DNA of 64,000 nt, taken from assembly GCA_959347315.1 (NCBI GenBank), contig OY365817.1, forward strand, positions 4,756,643 through 4,820,642, read 5' to 3'. Within the stretch, counting starts at the first letter, position 1, and every line of letters begins with the position of its first letter. Shown one piece after another: positions 49,160 to 60,060 of the stretch. The stretch comes from Bimastos eiseni (taxonomy: Eukaryota > Annelida > Clitellata > Crassiclitellata > Lumbricidae). The notes under the pieces were generated by a model that saw nothing but the letters and a program-made list of their open reading frames with translations, searched no databases and was not told where the DNA came from. The position numbers and the translations under genes are program-made.

Positions 49160-51391
49160 TATTTTTCTCCTATGTAAAAAGAATCTCTGTGATTTCAGCA
49201 TTATTTTGAAACACAGATCTGTCTGGCATGGACCTTATTCGTCAAGGTCCAAATTGCTTAAAGAACCACTAATTATTACTACTATCGCTATCTAATGACC
49301 AACAATCATTCGATGGCCCCGATCAATATCAAGCGAAGGACCCGCTCATGGTTCCTGCACAGGGAGGGTTGAACCGGTAAGGCCTATTCTTTCGTGTTAC
49401 AAGGTGATCGATTCAAGCATTCGGCCACCGCATCCTATAATAGCCCCTAATTCATATGCATTCATACGATGCTTTCTTACTCGCTTATTATAAATATTTA
49501 AATCCATAAGAAATCGTGTAAACTGAAAGTCAACCAACCAGATTCAAAAGCCGCTGATGGCGCATACATCGAGACTCCCATGTAGATTATCTGAAACGAC
49601 AGGAATTGAAAGGAACAAATTGGAGATTTGCGACTAAACTCAACGGAACATTCTGTTGAAGAATCGCTTTTTGGTAATATCTTCGCTCAATTTCACATCA
49701 CGGTATGATTACAAGGAGAGCATGAATGAATGAGAACAACTTATTCAGGAGTCGATTTTGACTTTCGGCAGTCATGCATGGTGGCCAATCGCCTACGTTA
49801 TACGCCTACGCCTTGATGGATTCCATTCCTGTCGACGGGAATCCGTTTGTTGGTTCCAAGCTTGTGCGTGGGCCCACCACAGAAAACTCCATCAGCTTAT
49901 TGTGCACTGTTTTGCTAACTGGTGTATAATGACCAGCGAGTTGATTTCTTGAAGAGGCGCTTTATCAAGTTTCATTAATAAACCACAAATGAAGCAACAT
50001 AATATTCAGACACTCATGCACTGCAATCTTCTGGGTGTCTGTGTCAAACGCCTTTCTCCGCGGTCATAACCTTAGCTTTGCATTTATCGCTAAGCATTCA
50101 CAGACAACAGAATGTGACTCCATATTTAACATAAAAATGGCAATGATGGATAAAGAACAATTTTTAAGTCAGCTCTAAATAAATTCTTGTCTAATCTTAA
50201 AATATTGATGTATTTACCGCTTGTAAGATTCCCATAAGACTGGCACAAAGTCTCACCGCGTTCGAACCAAATCGCATTGAGAAATACTGAAAGATGTAAT
50301 TCAAAACCTACATGTATGTACACACATTAAGAGGCATTTAGAGTCCATTAGCAGCTGATACGCAGGCTAGACATAATAAGACTAAAAGCAGCTGACAGAT
50401 GGATTGGATGCTCAGAGTCTCTGGGCTAAGTTGCGTCGATATGGTAGAGCGATTACTGGTGACAGCGTTCGAAAACACGTTGACGATGTCTCTGGTGGAA
50501 GATTACGCATTAACTTATATCGTCAGGAACAGCCTTTTGGGCTTTGTAAATCTCTCAATAAATGAAGACCCTCTAAACCAATCAACTCAAATCTCCACAT
50601 GAACTGGAAGAAGGTCTTTGTACCTGACTCACAGTGTTTGGTGGTGAGTGGAAATAGGTGGCTAAACACTTCGAGGGGCATTGCTCTCAGCCCGTGGGTT
50701 TAAGATGTTTTCAAATCAAACGATGTTACTTGATGTTTCTTGATTATCACTGGGTAAACACAATTTAGCCTACTTGAAGATCCAACTGACTTTCTTTCCT
50801 CTCTGTGGCCTCTGTTGGGCCACACGTGGTGTACTGAGATGTTCTACAAATTATAAAGAACTAATTATAAGGCAATCGAAACCCACATTTTCCTAAGTAC
50901 ATGCACAGCCTGAGACTAGACAATGGATTTCCTTATTGATTTTTTACACAGGGCGAATGTGTCACAAAATGTTTAGGAATGCAATATTTTGTGAATAACC
51001 TACATTGGCAAACGAATCAACAGAAACATTTACTCAGCGTGTAACTACTGACCTCATATACGCTGACTAACTTCAGAGGATAGAGCCACGGAATGACTAT
51101 TCTCTCAACAATAATTAAAGCGACAATGAAGCCAAATCCACCGAAGATGGCCTGTTGAGGGCCGTAGCTGTACATCTCTGCGGTCATTCCAAGCACCAAG
51201 ATGGCTGACAGAAAGGAGACGACCAGTGAAATGGCTGTGGGAAGAACTTGAAGACGTCGGTTAGCCATTAGGAATTCCGCTGTCGTCTTCTGTCTGCCGC
51301 CGGTCAGTGAATGATACAGACCAATGGCCAGCGAGATGACCAGAAAACTGGCCAGAATCAAGTAGTCCGGCCACTTCAAGGACGATTGCAT
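37207..51391 (-). CDS. SLC5 sodium/solute symporter, copy 2 (complete)
   Basis: Fifteen exons: 51053-51391, 50218-50307, 49539-49590, 48435-48502, 45635-45715, 45026-45099, 44106-44246, 43287-43422, 42460-42548, 41498-41610, 40577-40647, 38701-38787, 38199-38405, 37579-37687, 37207-37358. All have GT-AG borders and the phases join to 602 codons plus TAG, a normal SLC5 length. Recognisable parts: residues 31-40 GGRQKTTAEF; the TM segment at 59-78 with SFLSAILVLGMTAE; W-T-D-V-F-Q at 191-196; PHFVMTL and PGFAGLFLATLYGGAL before SSVSSS (357-362), where S360/S361 align with the sodium-site Ser/Thr pair of the iodide transporter; an N-S-T glycosylation site at N490; and a Lys/Gln-rich cytoplasmic tail. 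Expected to be a plasma-membrane Na+-driven carrier of the monocarboxylate/vitamin/anion branch; the substrate cannot be told. The start has A at -3 (AAGATGC). Confidence 0.88.
39300..39471. mobile_element. hAT-type MITE (172 bp)
   Basis: Terminal inverted repeats CAGGGTCGTACCGAG and CAGGGCCGTACCGAG (one mismatch) with a perfect 8-bp target duplication CGGGTCAT (39292-39299 and 39472-39479). Both are hallmarks of hAT elements. Its ends are related to those of the composite insertion at 29471-37206. It sits in intron 11 of copy 2. Confidence 0.92.
39960..40200 (+). repeat. Dispersed repeat R, copy in intron 11 of copy 2
   Basis: Begins near GTCACCAATGGCTGGCC with the ACGCACAAGCGT hairpin and continues through AACCAACCAACGG and GGGTCGACGAGTAGTCCCTC. 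It is the positional counterpart of the copy at 12716-12960, so it predates the gene duplication. Confidence 0.75.
40790..41080 (+). repeat. Degenerate array of a 30-40 bp unit
   Basis: Several units built on TCATCAACCCAGCTTCTAGT, separated by AT-rich spacers. The same unit occurs at about 36428-36535 and, reversed, at 26225-26330. Confidence 0.55.
42410..42437. repeat. AT microsatellite
   Basis: A (TA)n run in intron 9 of copy 2. The same place in copy 1 (near 14728) has only a short TATATAAATATG. Confidence 0.9.
43824..43890. repeat. TCATCG-type microsatellite
   Basis: A run of TCATCA/TCATCG/TCGTCA hexamers in intron 7 of copy 2. A shorter related run is in copy 1 at about 15945-15976. 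Confidence 0.85.
44440..44680 (-). repeat. Dispersed repeat R, copy in intron 6 of copy 2
   Basis: Uninterrupted minus-oriented repeat R containing GTCGACAGTCGTCGG, AGACTCTGAACATTCATG and ATCAGCTGTCGACGGGA. It serves as the empty-site control for the hAT insertion in copy 1. Confidence 0.8.
45827..46725. mobile_element. hAT-like element with GAGAC-rich subterminal repeats
   Basis: Perfect 8-bp target duplication CAAAGTAG (45819-45826 and 46726-46733). Terminal inverted repeats are CAGTGTTGTATG and CAGAGTTGAATG (two mismatches). Both ends carry dense repeats of ACCGAGACAGTGAGGT or GTCTCGAGACC type, while the middle (about 46030-46500) is AT-rich unique sequence. Copy 1 lacks the insertion near 18655-18690. 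No transposase is seen. Confidence 0.88.
47349..47610. repeat. Two-unit tandem repeat, about 120 bp
   Basis: Units containing CACCTCAAAATGAGTTAAAACTC, then CTCAGTTGTTAAATGAGCTAA, are repeated twice. Related words recur to about 47945. The left side begins CAGTGTTGGGAGAACTC, which resembles a hAT end, but no matching right end or target duplication was found. It lies in the part of intron 4 of copy 2 that is absent from copy 1. Confidence 0.55.
48435..48502 (-). CDS. Exon 4 of copy 2 (missing from copy 1)
   Basis: 68-bp exon with acceptor CATACAG and donor TTGGTAAG. It encodes VTGFPLMLSIPIMSVVCVAY and TAL. It completes the transmembrane segment between exon 3 and the GGMRAVIWTD start of exon 5, as expected for SLC5. 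No counterpart is found in copy 1. Confidence 0.85.
49108..49157. repeat. ATT microsatellite
   Basis: About 16 uninterrupted ATT/TTA triplets in intron 3 of copy 2. The corresponding place in copy 1 (about 20170-20265) has scattered ATT/AAT only. Confidence 0.95.
49800..49890 (-). repeat. Dispersed repeat R, partial, intron 2 of copy 2
   Basis: Contains CTGTCGACGGGAATCCGTTTG, then GGTTCCAAGCTTGTGCGTGGG, the right-hand part of repeat R in minus orientation. Confidence 0.65.
50395..50535 (+). repeat. Dispersed repeat R, partial, intron 1 of copy 2
   Basis: Contains TGACAGATGGATTGGATGC, then GTCTCTGGGCTAAGTTGCG and TCTGGTGGAAGATTACGCA. Paired with the minus-oriented piece at 49800-49890, it brackets exon 2 with inverted sequence. 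Confidence 0.65.
50670..50985. other. Insertion in intron 1 of copy 2, unrecognised
   Basis: Copy 1 runs directly from the GGGGCAT block (near 22464) to TTTTGTGAATAACC, while copy 2 has about 310 extra bases between the same blocks. I could not find clear terminal repeats or a coding motif in it. Confidence 0.5.
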
Positions 51392-52440
51392 CTTGATTTA
51401 AACGTCAGACAGACAAATTATCGAATAATTGATTTTTCTATATTACTATGAATTATTTTTAGCAGCCTAATAACTATTTACAGCAGATAAATGCGACAGT
51501 CACACTGCCATGAATGGTTTTACAGTTCAAAAACGATAGACGTACTTAAGCTGATATCATAAGACCTGGACCTGTGCAAATTAAATGAATTTATTGGAAT
51601 GGGAACTCCTATGACACCTGCCGACTAGGATTACATCGCAAAAAGACAGCTTTACGAACATAAGGGCAAGGGTTCAATTAACAATCGTAACCGGACTCTG
51701 CGTGTCCAATTTGTGCGCTAGCACTGTCGTCTGCACCTGTTCATCGATTCTCACCCATAGGCCTACTCTGTCTCAGTGGTGTCAATGAACCGACCCGGGG
51801 GCCATTTCTGACCAGCCGATAATGTATTTCTGGCCCGGCAGCCTTGTCTAAAGAAAATACAATTGAGAATAATAGGTCTATTTTTTATTTTAACACTTTA
51901 TGAATTTTCTATGATGTTTGTAATTGATGATGCCTTAAAGAATAACATATTAAATGATAACATATATTTTAATTATTAATGAATATCCTAAGAAATCTGT
52001 CTTCGAATGAAAATTTATCAGATAAACAGATGATTTTAGAAACAGATGTTCAGATGAAATAATTATATGACAAATACGTCGTTGTGAACCTCGATTGAAA
52101 CGAAGTTTACGCTGAGAGTCTATATAGTCAATCGAGCGAAAGATAAGCCAATGATTAGCAGATACGCTGTCGTTATCTACATGTTCTGCCTTTTGATGTC
52201 GGATATTGTGACACCAGATTAAACAGTAGCGGAGCAGCAACACTGAGCTGGTGTAGTCTATCGAATTACTCTCGGCTATGAATGAGCTATGATATGTATG
52301 CAATGTGTCGAATCCAATTTAACTAATGGCTAAACTGACATGCTCTCATTCATAGGGAAATGCACAGGAATTAACCAATGACCGATACAACGTATCTAAA
52401 GCTTTAGAAAGTGTCGGGGTAGGCCTCCCTTCTCGGTAGG
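51392..52440 (-). promoter_or_regulatory. 5' flank of transporter copy 2
   Basis: Paralogous to the copy 1 upstream region at 22887-23790, though diverged, with an extra segment near 51770-51960. It presumably contains the promoter; no core element could be singled out. Confidence 0.4.
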
Positions 52441-52750
52441 GGATGATTCTTGGCCGCTCCTGCACATGTTATGCATAGCTGATTTTGCCTATCATTTCTT
52501 TGGAAAGCAGGTACAGCAGTAGGGCCTAGTACTGGCTGATGTAGTGCCATTGAACGTATAAACATAGCTCCTATTCACGGCAATGCGTATAAGTTCATTC
52601 ATCGACGTAGGTATAGGTTGGAGCCCAGCCAAGTGTGCAGTGAAAGGCTATGGAGCTGCAAAAAGATCCGTTGAGCTACCGTTGACCAATGCAGCACATC
52701 GTGACGTCGGATGATATATGTAGGCTACAGAGGCAGATGCACAATTAATG

Positions 52751-52986
52751 TTAGAAGTCACCGGTCAACCGAACAGTCCATCAAGTCAACCGAGCAGTCC
52801 ATCAAGTCAACCGAGCTCGGTTGACTTGATGTCCACCAAGTCAACCGAGCATAACCGAGCAGTCTATCGAGTAAACCGAGCAGTCCATCAAGTCAACCGA
52901 ACAATTCGTCAAGTCAACCGACCAGTCGATCAAGTCATCCGAGCAATCCATCAAGTCATCCGAGCAGTCCGTCAAGTTGCCAGGAT
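52751..52986. repeat. 21-bp minisatellite containing a 30-bp perfect palindrome
   Basis: About ten degenerate units of AGTCAACCGAGCAGTCCATCA. One unit is inverted, producing a perfect 30-bp palindrome at 52801-52830 centred on GAGCTC. The units stay roughly in a 21-bp register, so open frames across it are a by-product of the repeat. Confidence 0.9.
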
Positions 52987-53659
52987 ACCAAAGTGAAGGC
53001 CGACGAGCAGGCCTATAGACCATGAGTCTCTCTAAATCTTTCGAGTGGATCAAATAAAACCCAACGGACACGTAACAACCGATGTGCAATTCTCTGACTG
53101 GCCAGTTACAGAAAAGCATTTGCCAACCCCATGCGAGCCAATTGAGATGAACCGACCCAGGTACCAGCAAAAGACCTAATGAATTATGAATTATGACTTA
53201 ATGATAGTAATAGTAATAGCAATAATGATGATAATATCTTCCTTTTTAAGTTAATAAGTTATTAACTAATAACACACTTCGTCGCTGAGGAACCGAGTAC
53301 GCGTATACCCTTATGGTCTCGCTAGGCTTGGCGGCCGGTTGTTGAATTAGATGTTTAGTGTAATGGGCGCCCTCGTGACCGGCAACTGTTAAATTCGGCT
53401 CCTATAATGGCTTGTAATCATGCGTTCGCGCTATGTCCGTTATGATACTGAGGTTTGTCAGATTGAAATTAAAATAAAACATCTACATATAATTTAAGAC
53501 TTATAAATCTCAGTATGATCATAACATATCTTTGAATTGATTAAGTGATAACATAACAAAAATTAATGTACTAGTTCAATCTTGGCTCGTGTACTGAGCA
53601 ATCCTGGCGCTCTGGAAAATTGTTTTCTGCTTGGCTAAGTAAATGTATTTTTCTCAAGA

Positions 53660-54060
53660 TAACAAGTATCTTCTAATTCTTTGTTGCGTTTATCGTCGTA
53701 CCTACCTGTTCACCTGCTAGCTACATTTTGTTAGTTAAGACTAGTTAAGTTTTATGTTTATTCACCGTTGAGCCTATTATCTTCTTCCTTTAATCTTCTC
53801 TAACGCTCTCACTTTTCTATTTAACCTATCCTACTAGGTGGCCCTAACTTGCGGGACCTTTGGTCCCTAATTGGGTCTCCTAGGCTTATCTCTTTCTCCT
53901 TACTCACTCCATGACTCCTTCTCTCTTTTCTCAACTAGAATTAGACTTATTTATTATTTTGTCGTGGATTTGCTGTAAACTGTTGTATATTTTTGAATAT
54001 AATTATATATTGTTGTATATAATTCTGATCAGCCAAAAAAATTTATTTGATTGATTGATT
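53660..54060 (+). mobile_element. LINE 3' end fragment with TTGA-repeat tail
   Basis: Contains GTCCCTAATTGGGTCTCCT and ends TTTATTTGATTGATTGATTGA. The reverse complement of the LINE tail at 56697-56840 has the matching CCCTAATTGGGTCTCCTGGG and an AATAAACGTTGATTGATTGA end. It is the 5'-truncated 3' UTR of a related LINE in the opposite orientation. The sequence at 53270-53660 may belong to it but is not shared with the longer copy. Confidence 0.7.
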
Positions 54061-54257
54061 GAACTACAGAACGAACGGATGACGACAAGTTATTACAGGA
54101 GTCAATTTTAACTATCGGCAGCCATGCAAGGCACCCATAACGTTAAATATTTTATATGATAAATAAGCAAACGGCGTCGCCTAGCGAAGTGAATAGTCAA
54201 CCTAGATGATGCGGAAAAAGAATTCGCTTCCTCTATTCTGGACACCAGTGTCTAATA

Positions 54258-54350
54258 CAGCGTTTCCAAAACTGTGTTCCGCGGAACCCTAGAGTTCCAC
54301 GAGGTTAAGATCAAAATGGCTCAACGGTCAAATAAAATTGGGAAACGCTG
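54258..54350. mobile_element. hAT-type MITE (93 bp)
   Basis: Ends CAGCGTTTCC and GGAAACGCTG. The flanking 8-mers are GTCTAATA and GTCTAATC (7 of 8 match). The interior GTTCCGCGGAACC palindrome is shared with the larger relative at 7457-7811. Confidence 0.88.
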
Positions 54351-55600
54351 GTCTAATCCAGTACTCAACGCTCTGCCACATTAACCAGCGACTTCGAGTA
54401 ACGCAGAAGCACCCATTTTGATTGGATTATTAACATTTGTGACTATTTAATTTCTTCTCAAAATATTCTGAGCTTATCTAAATAATATACTGTGAACGTT
54501 AAAAACGCGACACCATTGTTGAAACTAATACATGCGAGTCCAGACAAACTGATATATTTATGACTCCTAGGAAAAAGCATAATCACATTTCTCAAGCTTT
54601 TGTTAATGTTTGCATTTCTTAAATAATTTTATTTTCTTCGGCAAAAGCTATCGATAGTGTGAATCATTGAATCTGGAACGTGGTGTGGATAGTCTAGTTC
54701 ACCAGTCAAAATATTTGCCCCTCTCAGCTGAGATTGCTAAGTGGGTGATTTAGGAACACATGAGTGGATGATTTATGCACACACTTCATCAATTGCCTGT
54801 TACATTGAATTTGAAAGAGGACAACCCAATTCGGACAGTTACGCTCGGAACCTTCCACTATTCGTAACTTTCTCTTCGGATTTGCTCCGTCGTAATTCTT
54901 AGGGACTTTCGCATAAGCGGTCTCCTCGATACTGGTCCATGGTATTAAAGGTATTTGTACTGATACACAGTTCAGTCCATAAGTTAGGCATGCATGTATG
55001 TTGGACTCATCAGATGGAATTGCCTTTCGAGCCTCTAGCTTCGTCCCATCAATAGTTTTGAAAGCACTGGTTCATGTCGAGAGTGCAAAATAATCCATTC
55101 AGAGGCGTCCAGATAGAGGGGATTCGGAGGCAAATGCCTCCAATTTCAGCTAGAGAGGAATTTTTTTAGTCTTAGGGTGGGGATTTTTTGAGTATTAGGG
55201 AGGAAATATCTTCAAGTCTTTAACAAACTTTGTATGTTATTGTAGCAATTTAACGCCAAATTATAATAAATATATTATAAGTTAATTTTATTCACAGTTT
55301 CAGAATATGAAAAATTTTAGTAGTCTAATGCTACTAAAAGAACTGGTTGCATATCGTCGTTAAGTCGTTTAATTTCTTGTATATGGTTCCTGTTGACATC
55401 TGCTGTTGCAAAGATTGCTAACCTCGCACCTGAAACTTTTTTGCATGTTTCCAAAATAGGTGTAGGACCTTCTCCTCCCCGGACATTTGCCCCAGGACAT
55501 TTGCTCCCTCGTCGGACAATTACCTCATGTAAAATTTATTTATCATCCCTCAAACGCATTCAGTATTTTCCAAAAAAATCCGAAATTTTCAATTATAATC
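54351..55600. other. Spacer, nothing recognised
   Basis: No coding motif or clear repeat. A short GGACATTTGCCCCAGGACAT duplication is present near 55480-55505. Confidence 0.4.
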
Positions 55601-55601
55601 A

Positions 55602-56190
55602 ATAAGATCGGCTGATAAATTCAGATCCATACGTTTCCGTACTGACACTCATGGTTTTTCTTTAGAAAATGTTGGGTCGTCTATTTGGAACTCACCTCCA
55701 ACTACATGTATGCTGAAAAATATTGGTGTTCTGATAGTATTCAAAGTCAATTTACGAAGGTTTATGATTTCTCAGGCTACTTCTTTCTAATAAAAAAAGG
55801 GGAAAGCATAAGGGATAACTGTTACAGATAATGGAGTGAAATATTATAGAATTATTGGAAAGAAAAGTTGGGGAGAAATAAAATCTCTCATTCAAGAAAA
55901 GCATATCCACCAATTTATCTACTGCGTGACCACTACCATGGGCAACATAGTTACCTCTAGTTAAGTTTTTCATTATGCGTAAAACATGTTAATTAGTTAA
56001 TCTTTGATCCTGCCTATCACGCCTTTTGCTTAACACAGTCTTACGATTATGGGGGTGCCTTTAATAGCGGGGCTTTGTTGGTCCCTTTAGGTTCTTCACT
56101 GTATTCATGCACTTTTTTAAAATCATGTGCTACTATACATTGCCTGATGGATGCAATAAAAGATTATGTTATGCAATGAAAATATTAATA
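55602..56190 (+). mobile_element. CR1-like LINE 3' fragment
   Basis: Plus-strand frame from about 55605 reads HGFSLENVGSSIWNSP, then an FKVNLRRFM segment. That matches the conserved end of CR1/Jockey-type ORF2 (F-S...G...IWNSLP...FK..L). It is followed by a 3' UTR-like region with GGGGTGCCTTTAATAGCGGG and TGGTCCCTTTAGG, and a tail near GCAATAAAAGATTATG. Confidence 0.65.
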
Positions 56191-56696
56191 ATACTTTAGT
56201 TTGATTTCAAACTGACAAACTGCTGCATGATTACAAGTAGGCTAGAGTATGAGCGGATGATTACAATCATGTTATTTATTGAACTTCTATTAAATTTGAC
56301 AAAATATATTTGCCATCAATCCAACGAGTAACCTTTATATGGCATCTGCTACATAGGCCATTCGGGAAGATTATGGTCAAACCGGGGGAGAGAAATGATT
56401 ATTATCCTATTCCGGGGGGGAATTGTCGAGGGGAGCGGCAATAATCCGAGGTCCAATGTCAATTTGCTTCCAAAATAATATTAGATGAAGAATTATCAAG
56501 TAGATAAAGATGCCGCGGCATCAGAAACCTGTGCTTCCCATCTTAATTGTGACGTTGTGAGTGTCACAATGTTGATGGCAGTGCAAAGTGATACGGTAGC
56601 ACGGTTTGATAAAAGGCCTATTCCCACTTAAAGACAACATTGACAACTGTTATAGGAATAATTAACCCTCGGAAATCATCATTTACCATGCTCATT

Positions 56697-59570
56697 AAAT
56701 CAATCAATCAATCAATCAACGTTTATTTGGCAATCCAATGAACAGAACAGAAATTAATGACAATTATTACAAATTTTACAATTGCTATCAATTGCACCCA
56801 GGAGACCCAATTAGGGATCGAACGATTCCGCTAGTTAGCGCCACCTGGGGATGTTCGAAGTAAAAAAATAAACGATTACACCAAGTTTTAGAACTATCGT
56901 GAGATTGCACAAAAGCAGTTCTTTATAAAATATTAACTGAGAGCTTAACTAGACTTAATTAATAACAGAGCCATCCTAGTCACAGTTGTTGATTCAAAGC
57001 ATAATAGTTGGCCCATTATTAGCACGTTGCAACAACGCCAGCCCTAGGACTACAAAGCAGAGTAACTTTAACTAAGGTCACTGTATCTGTCATCCATGTT
57101 CATTCAATATGACCTCCCTCCACTTAGATCTGAACTGGTACAGATTTGGAATTAGGCACAATGGAAGTGGGATGTCATTCCTAATCTTAGGTCCTGCGCA
57201 TTTTATAGATGCGAGCCTATTGTTCGTCCTCGCATAAGGGATGTAGAAAGTGGGGTTCCCTCTTGATAAAAGATAATGGCTACCTTGGTGAAGAGGAAAA
57301 TAATCTAGGAATTGGCTGAGTAATAAATTTCGAGAGTATTGGTACATGAAGATTCCAATTTGTAGTGTCCGAATTTGCTCAATTTTGAGTATCTTTCTGT
57401 TTTTGAATTCGAGTCCTGTGTGCGCACCATATGGTATGTTTGCTACAAATCTGATTGCTTTTATCTGTAAAATACTCAATTTCTGTAAATTTGATTTGTA
57501 AGCAGAGGCCCAAACTATATTGCCATATGTTAAATATGGGTAAATGAGAGTGTGATATAGGGTTGTGCGGGCCTTAGCCGGAAGCACCTTGGATATTCTA
57601 GAGACTATTCCGATACTTTTAGCACCTTTCAGTGATATTGCAGATATGTGATCAGTCCACGTTAAGTGCTGATCTACAATAATTCCCTAAAATTTTCCGG
57701 AAGAAACTTTGGTAATTGGTGTTTCCAGAATTCTAATAGTTGGTGAATGCTCAGGTGGAGGCTTTCTGTAGGATCTGAACAATATAAAGTTGGTTTTATC
57801 TATGTTAAGGGTTAGTCTATTAGCTACAAACCATTCTGCCATCTTATCTAGTTCAATGTTTGTCTGGCTAATCAGGGTTTCAAGGCAGGAATGGAAATGA
57901 AATATATTAGTGTCATCAGCAAAAAGTATAACAAATAAAGCCGGAGCTACATTTGGACGGTCATTAACATAGAGAATGAATAATAATGGTCCCAGGATAG
58001 ATCCTTGGGGGACCCCATAATTTATGGTTAATAGACCAGAAGAGGTGTTATTACAGCATACTAACTGTTGCCTATCAAACAAGTAGCTTCTGAACCAATT
58101 TAGTTGCGTGCTTCGTATCCCGTATATGGATAATTTCTTAAGAAGAATATCATGGTTTATAGTGTCGAAGGCTTTAGCCAAGTCCAGGAAAATTCCAATA
58201 GAATATTCGTTATTGTCTACGGCAGCTGATATTTTATCCTGCATGTTGAGTAAAGGCATGAAAGTTGAGTGACCAGAGCGAAACCCGTACTGAGCAACAT
58301 AATTATAGAAGATCCGATTTTGCAATAAAATTATTAAGGCGTTCATGCATTGCTATTTCGTATAATTTCGAGAATATAGGCAAAACTGAAACTGGTCTAT
58401 AATTAGAGGCACTATCTCTCAGGCCTTTCTTAAAAATTGGGACAACTTTCGCAATTTTTAAGGCTTTTGGAAAAGTGCCAGATTTAAATGAACAATTTAT
58501 GAGTTCTGCTAAAATGGGAGCTATGACCGATAGGCTTGTAATAGCAACAGAGGGATCAATATCATCAACTCCTCTAGATTTGGAAAGTTTGAGACTCTTT
58601 CACAACCGTATCAATTCATTCGAAGATGTTTCGGTTAGTCCAATGATTCATTTCTGGAGGGAGCCATATATTTTTCTATGGGTGAGGTAGATTCGGGGAT
58701 TAGTGAAGCCAGTGAGTGCGCTATATTGGCAAAATAATTATTAAATTCTGTAGCAATTTGCGTCGGATCGTTAGTTGATACACCGTCTATTTTTAGCGAC
58801 TTAACATTTTTGTGCTCAGCGTCAACTCCGTTGTTCAGCAGAGATCTGAGAATTTTCCATGTCTTTTTAAAGTCGTGGCTATGCTTAAAAAATTCGGTGG
58901 TCAAAAATTCCTTTCCGCTGAAAGCCTAATTTTCTTGAAGTTATTTCTATATCTATTAGATTTAATCTTATTTGCCTCTGTTGGATGTTTAACATATCTC
59001 AATATGCAATTTCGATTTGGTGGCACAAGACTTTAAAAGGCCTGGTGTCATCCAGGTTTTTTGGCAATGCTCGCTTGTTTTGGTTAATCCGTTTGAGAGG
59101 AAATGCCCTGTTATATTCTCTGGTGTAGTTATCCATGAATAAAATTATATGCCTTATCAGCATCTAAATCTTTGCAAGCAGATAAGGTCTGTGTCCAGTC
59201 TTGTTGAGATAGAGAAGTAAGAAATAAATCAGTGGCCGCGGATGTAAAGCTTCTTAGGGTTTGACTGATTGAATAAGGCGGGGTCACAAGGGTATAGCCA
59301 AATGTCGCTGATATGGGAAGATGGTCCGAAATGTCTGATGTTATTATTGACGATCCTATTATTTTATTCCACATGTTAGTGAAAATATTGTCTACAAGCG
59401 TGGCGGTTTATTCTGTTAAACGGGTGGGTTTCGTAATCACAGAGAGGAGGTGGTGAGACAGTAGGCAGTTGAAGAATTCTTCTGTTGGTTTATGCGAGCT
59501 ACTGTTTAGAAGATCCAGGTTAAAATCTACAATTAATAGGTGCTCCTAAGATTTACCTTTTATTTTATTT
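56697..59570 (-). mobile_element. Decayed CR1/Jockey-type LINE
   Basis: A non-LTR retrotransposon on the minus strand. From its 5' side: a partial apurinic endonuclease domain (VDFNLDLL about 59540, SDISDHLPI about 59320), a linker with several frameshifts (58350-59130), reverse transcriptase (57687-58346), the C-terminal region (57090-57690), and a 3' UTR ending in TTGATTGATTGATTGA (plus-strand ATCAATCAATC at about 56697). The ORF1 region and the 5' part of the endonuclease are missing. Confidence 0.9.
57090..58346 (-). pseudogene. LINE reverse transcriptase (one in-frame stop in this part)
   Basis: A 419-codon stretch open except for one TAG at 57687-57689. RT motifs: AQYGFRSGHST, then FLDLAKAFDTINHDILL with the first catalytic aspartate, NYGVPQGSILGPLLFILYVN, then F-A-D-D in VILFADDTNIF. 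Next come WFVANRLTLNIDKTNFILF and, after the stop, DQHLTWTDHIS and LYHTLIYPYLTYGNIVW. The catalytic residues are intact. The upstream part of ORF2 is shifted, so the copy is dead. Sequence style is CR1/Jockey superfamily; the exact clade is not resolved. Confidence 0.9.
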
Positions 59571-59591
59571 AAATCTAGTTCGTTAGAGAAG

Positions 59592-60060
59592 TTTTGGACA
59601 TATTTCAACTCTTTCTCAAGCGTGTTCCCGTCCACCTACAGAGCTGAAATTTGGCACACAGGTCAGGCTTCCATGACATTGCAGCGCATCAAACTTTTAC
59701 GGACAAAACTAAAAACTTGTTAAAACAAATGAAAAAAATATAAAAAATTGTTGTTTTGGACATTTTTTTCAACTCTTTTTCAAGTATGTTTCTGTCGATC
59801 TACATAGTTGAAAATGTTCACACATATCAGGCTTGCATGACAATGCAGCGTATCAAATCTTTACGGACATATAAATTGAAACAAAATTACAAAAATGACA
59901 AAAAATGTTTTAGACATCTTCAAACTCTTTTTCAGGTATGTTCCCGTAGACCTACAGAGCTGAAATTTTGCACTTATGTCAAGCTTATATGACAATGCAA
60001 CGTATCAAATATTGACCGATATAACTGAAAAATTGAGAAAAAATGACAAAAATACAAAAA
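59592..60060. repeat. Three-unit tandem repeat, about 155-160 bp
   Basis: Units start near 59592, 59752 and 59907. Each carries TTTTGGACAT.TTCAACTC, then CAAG.ATGTTCCCGT, CCTACAGAGCTGAAA, and CATGACA.TGCAGCG.ATCAAA. The array abuts the 5' end of the decayed LINE. It could be the LINE's promoter-like repeats or an unrelated satellite. Confidence 0.8.

Noticed and set aside
52748..52996. An 82-codon frame with Val-Asn-Arg repeats
   Set aside because: It is the translation of the 21-bp minisatellite; the length being a multiple of three keeps it open.
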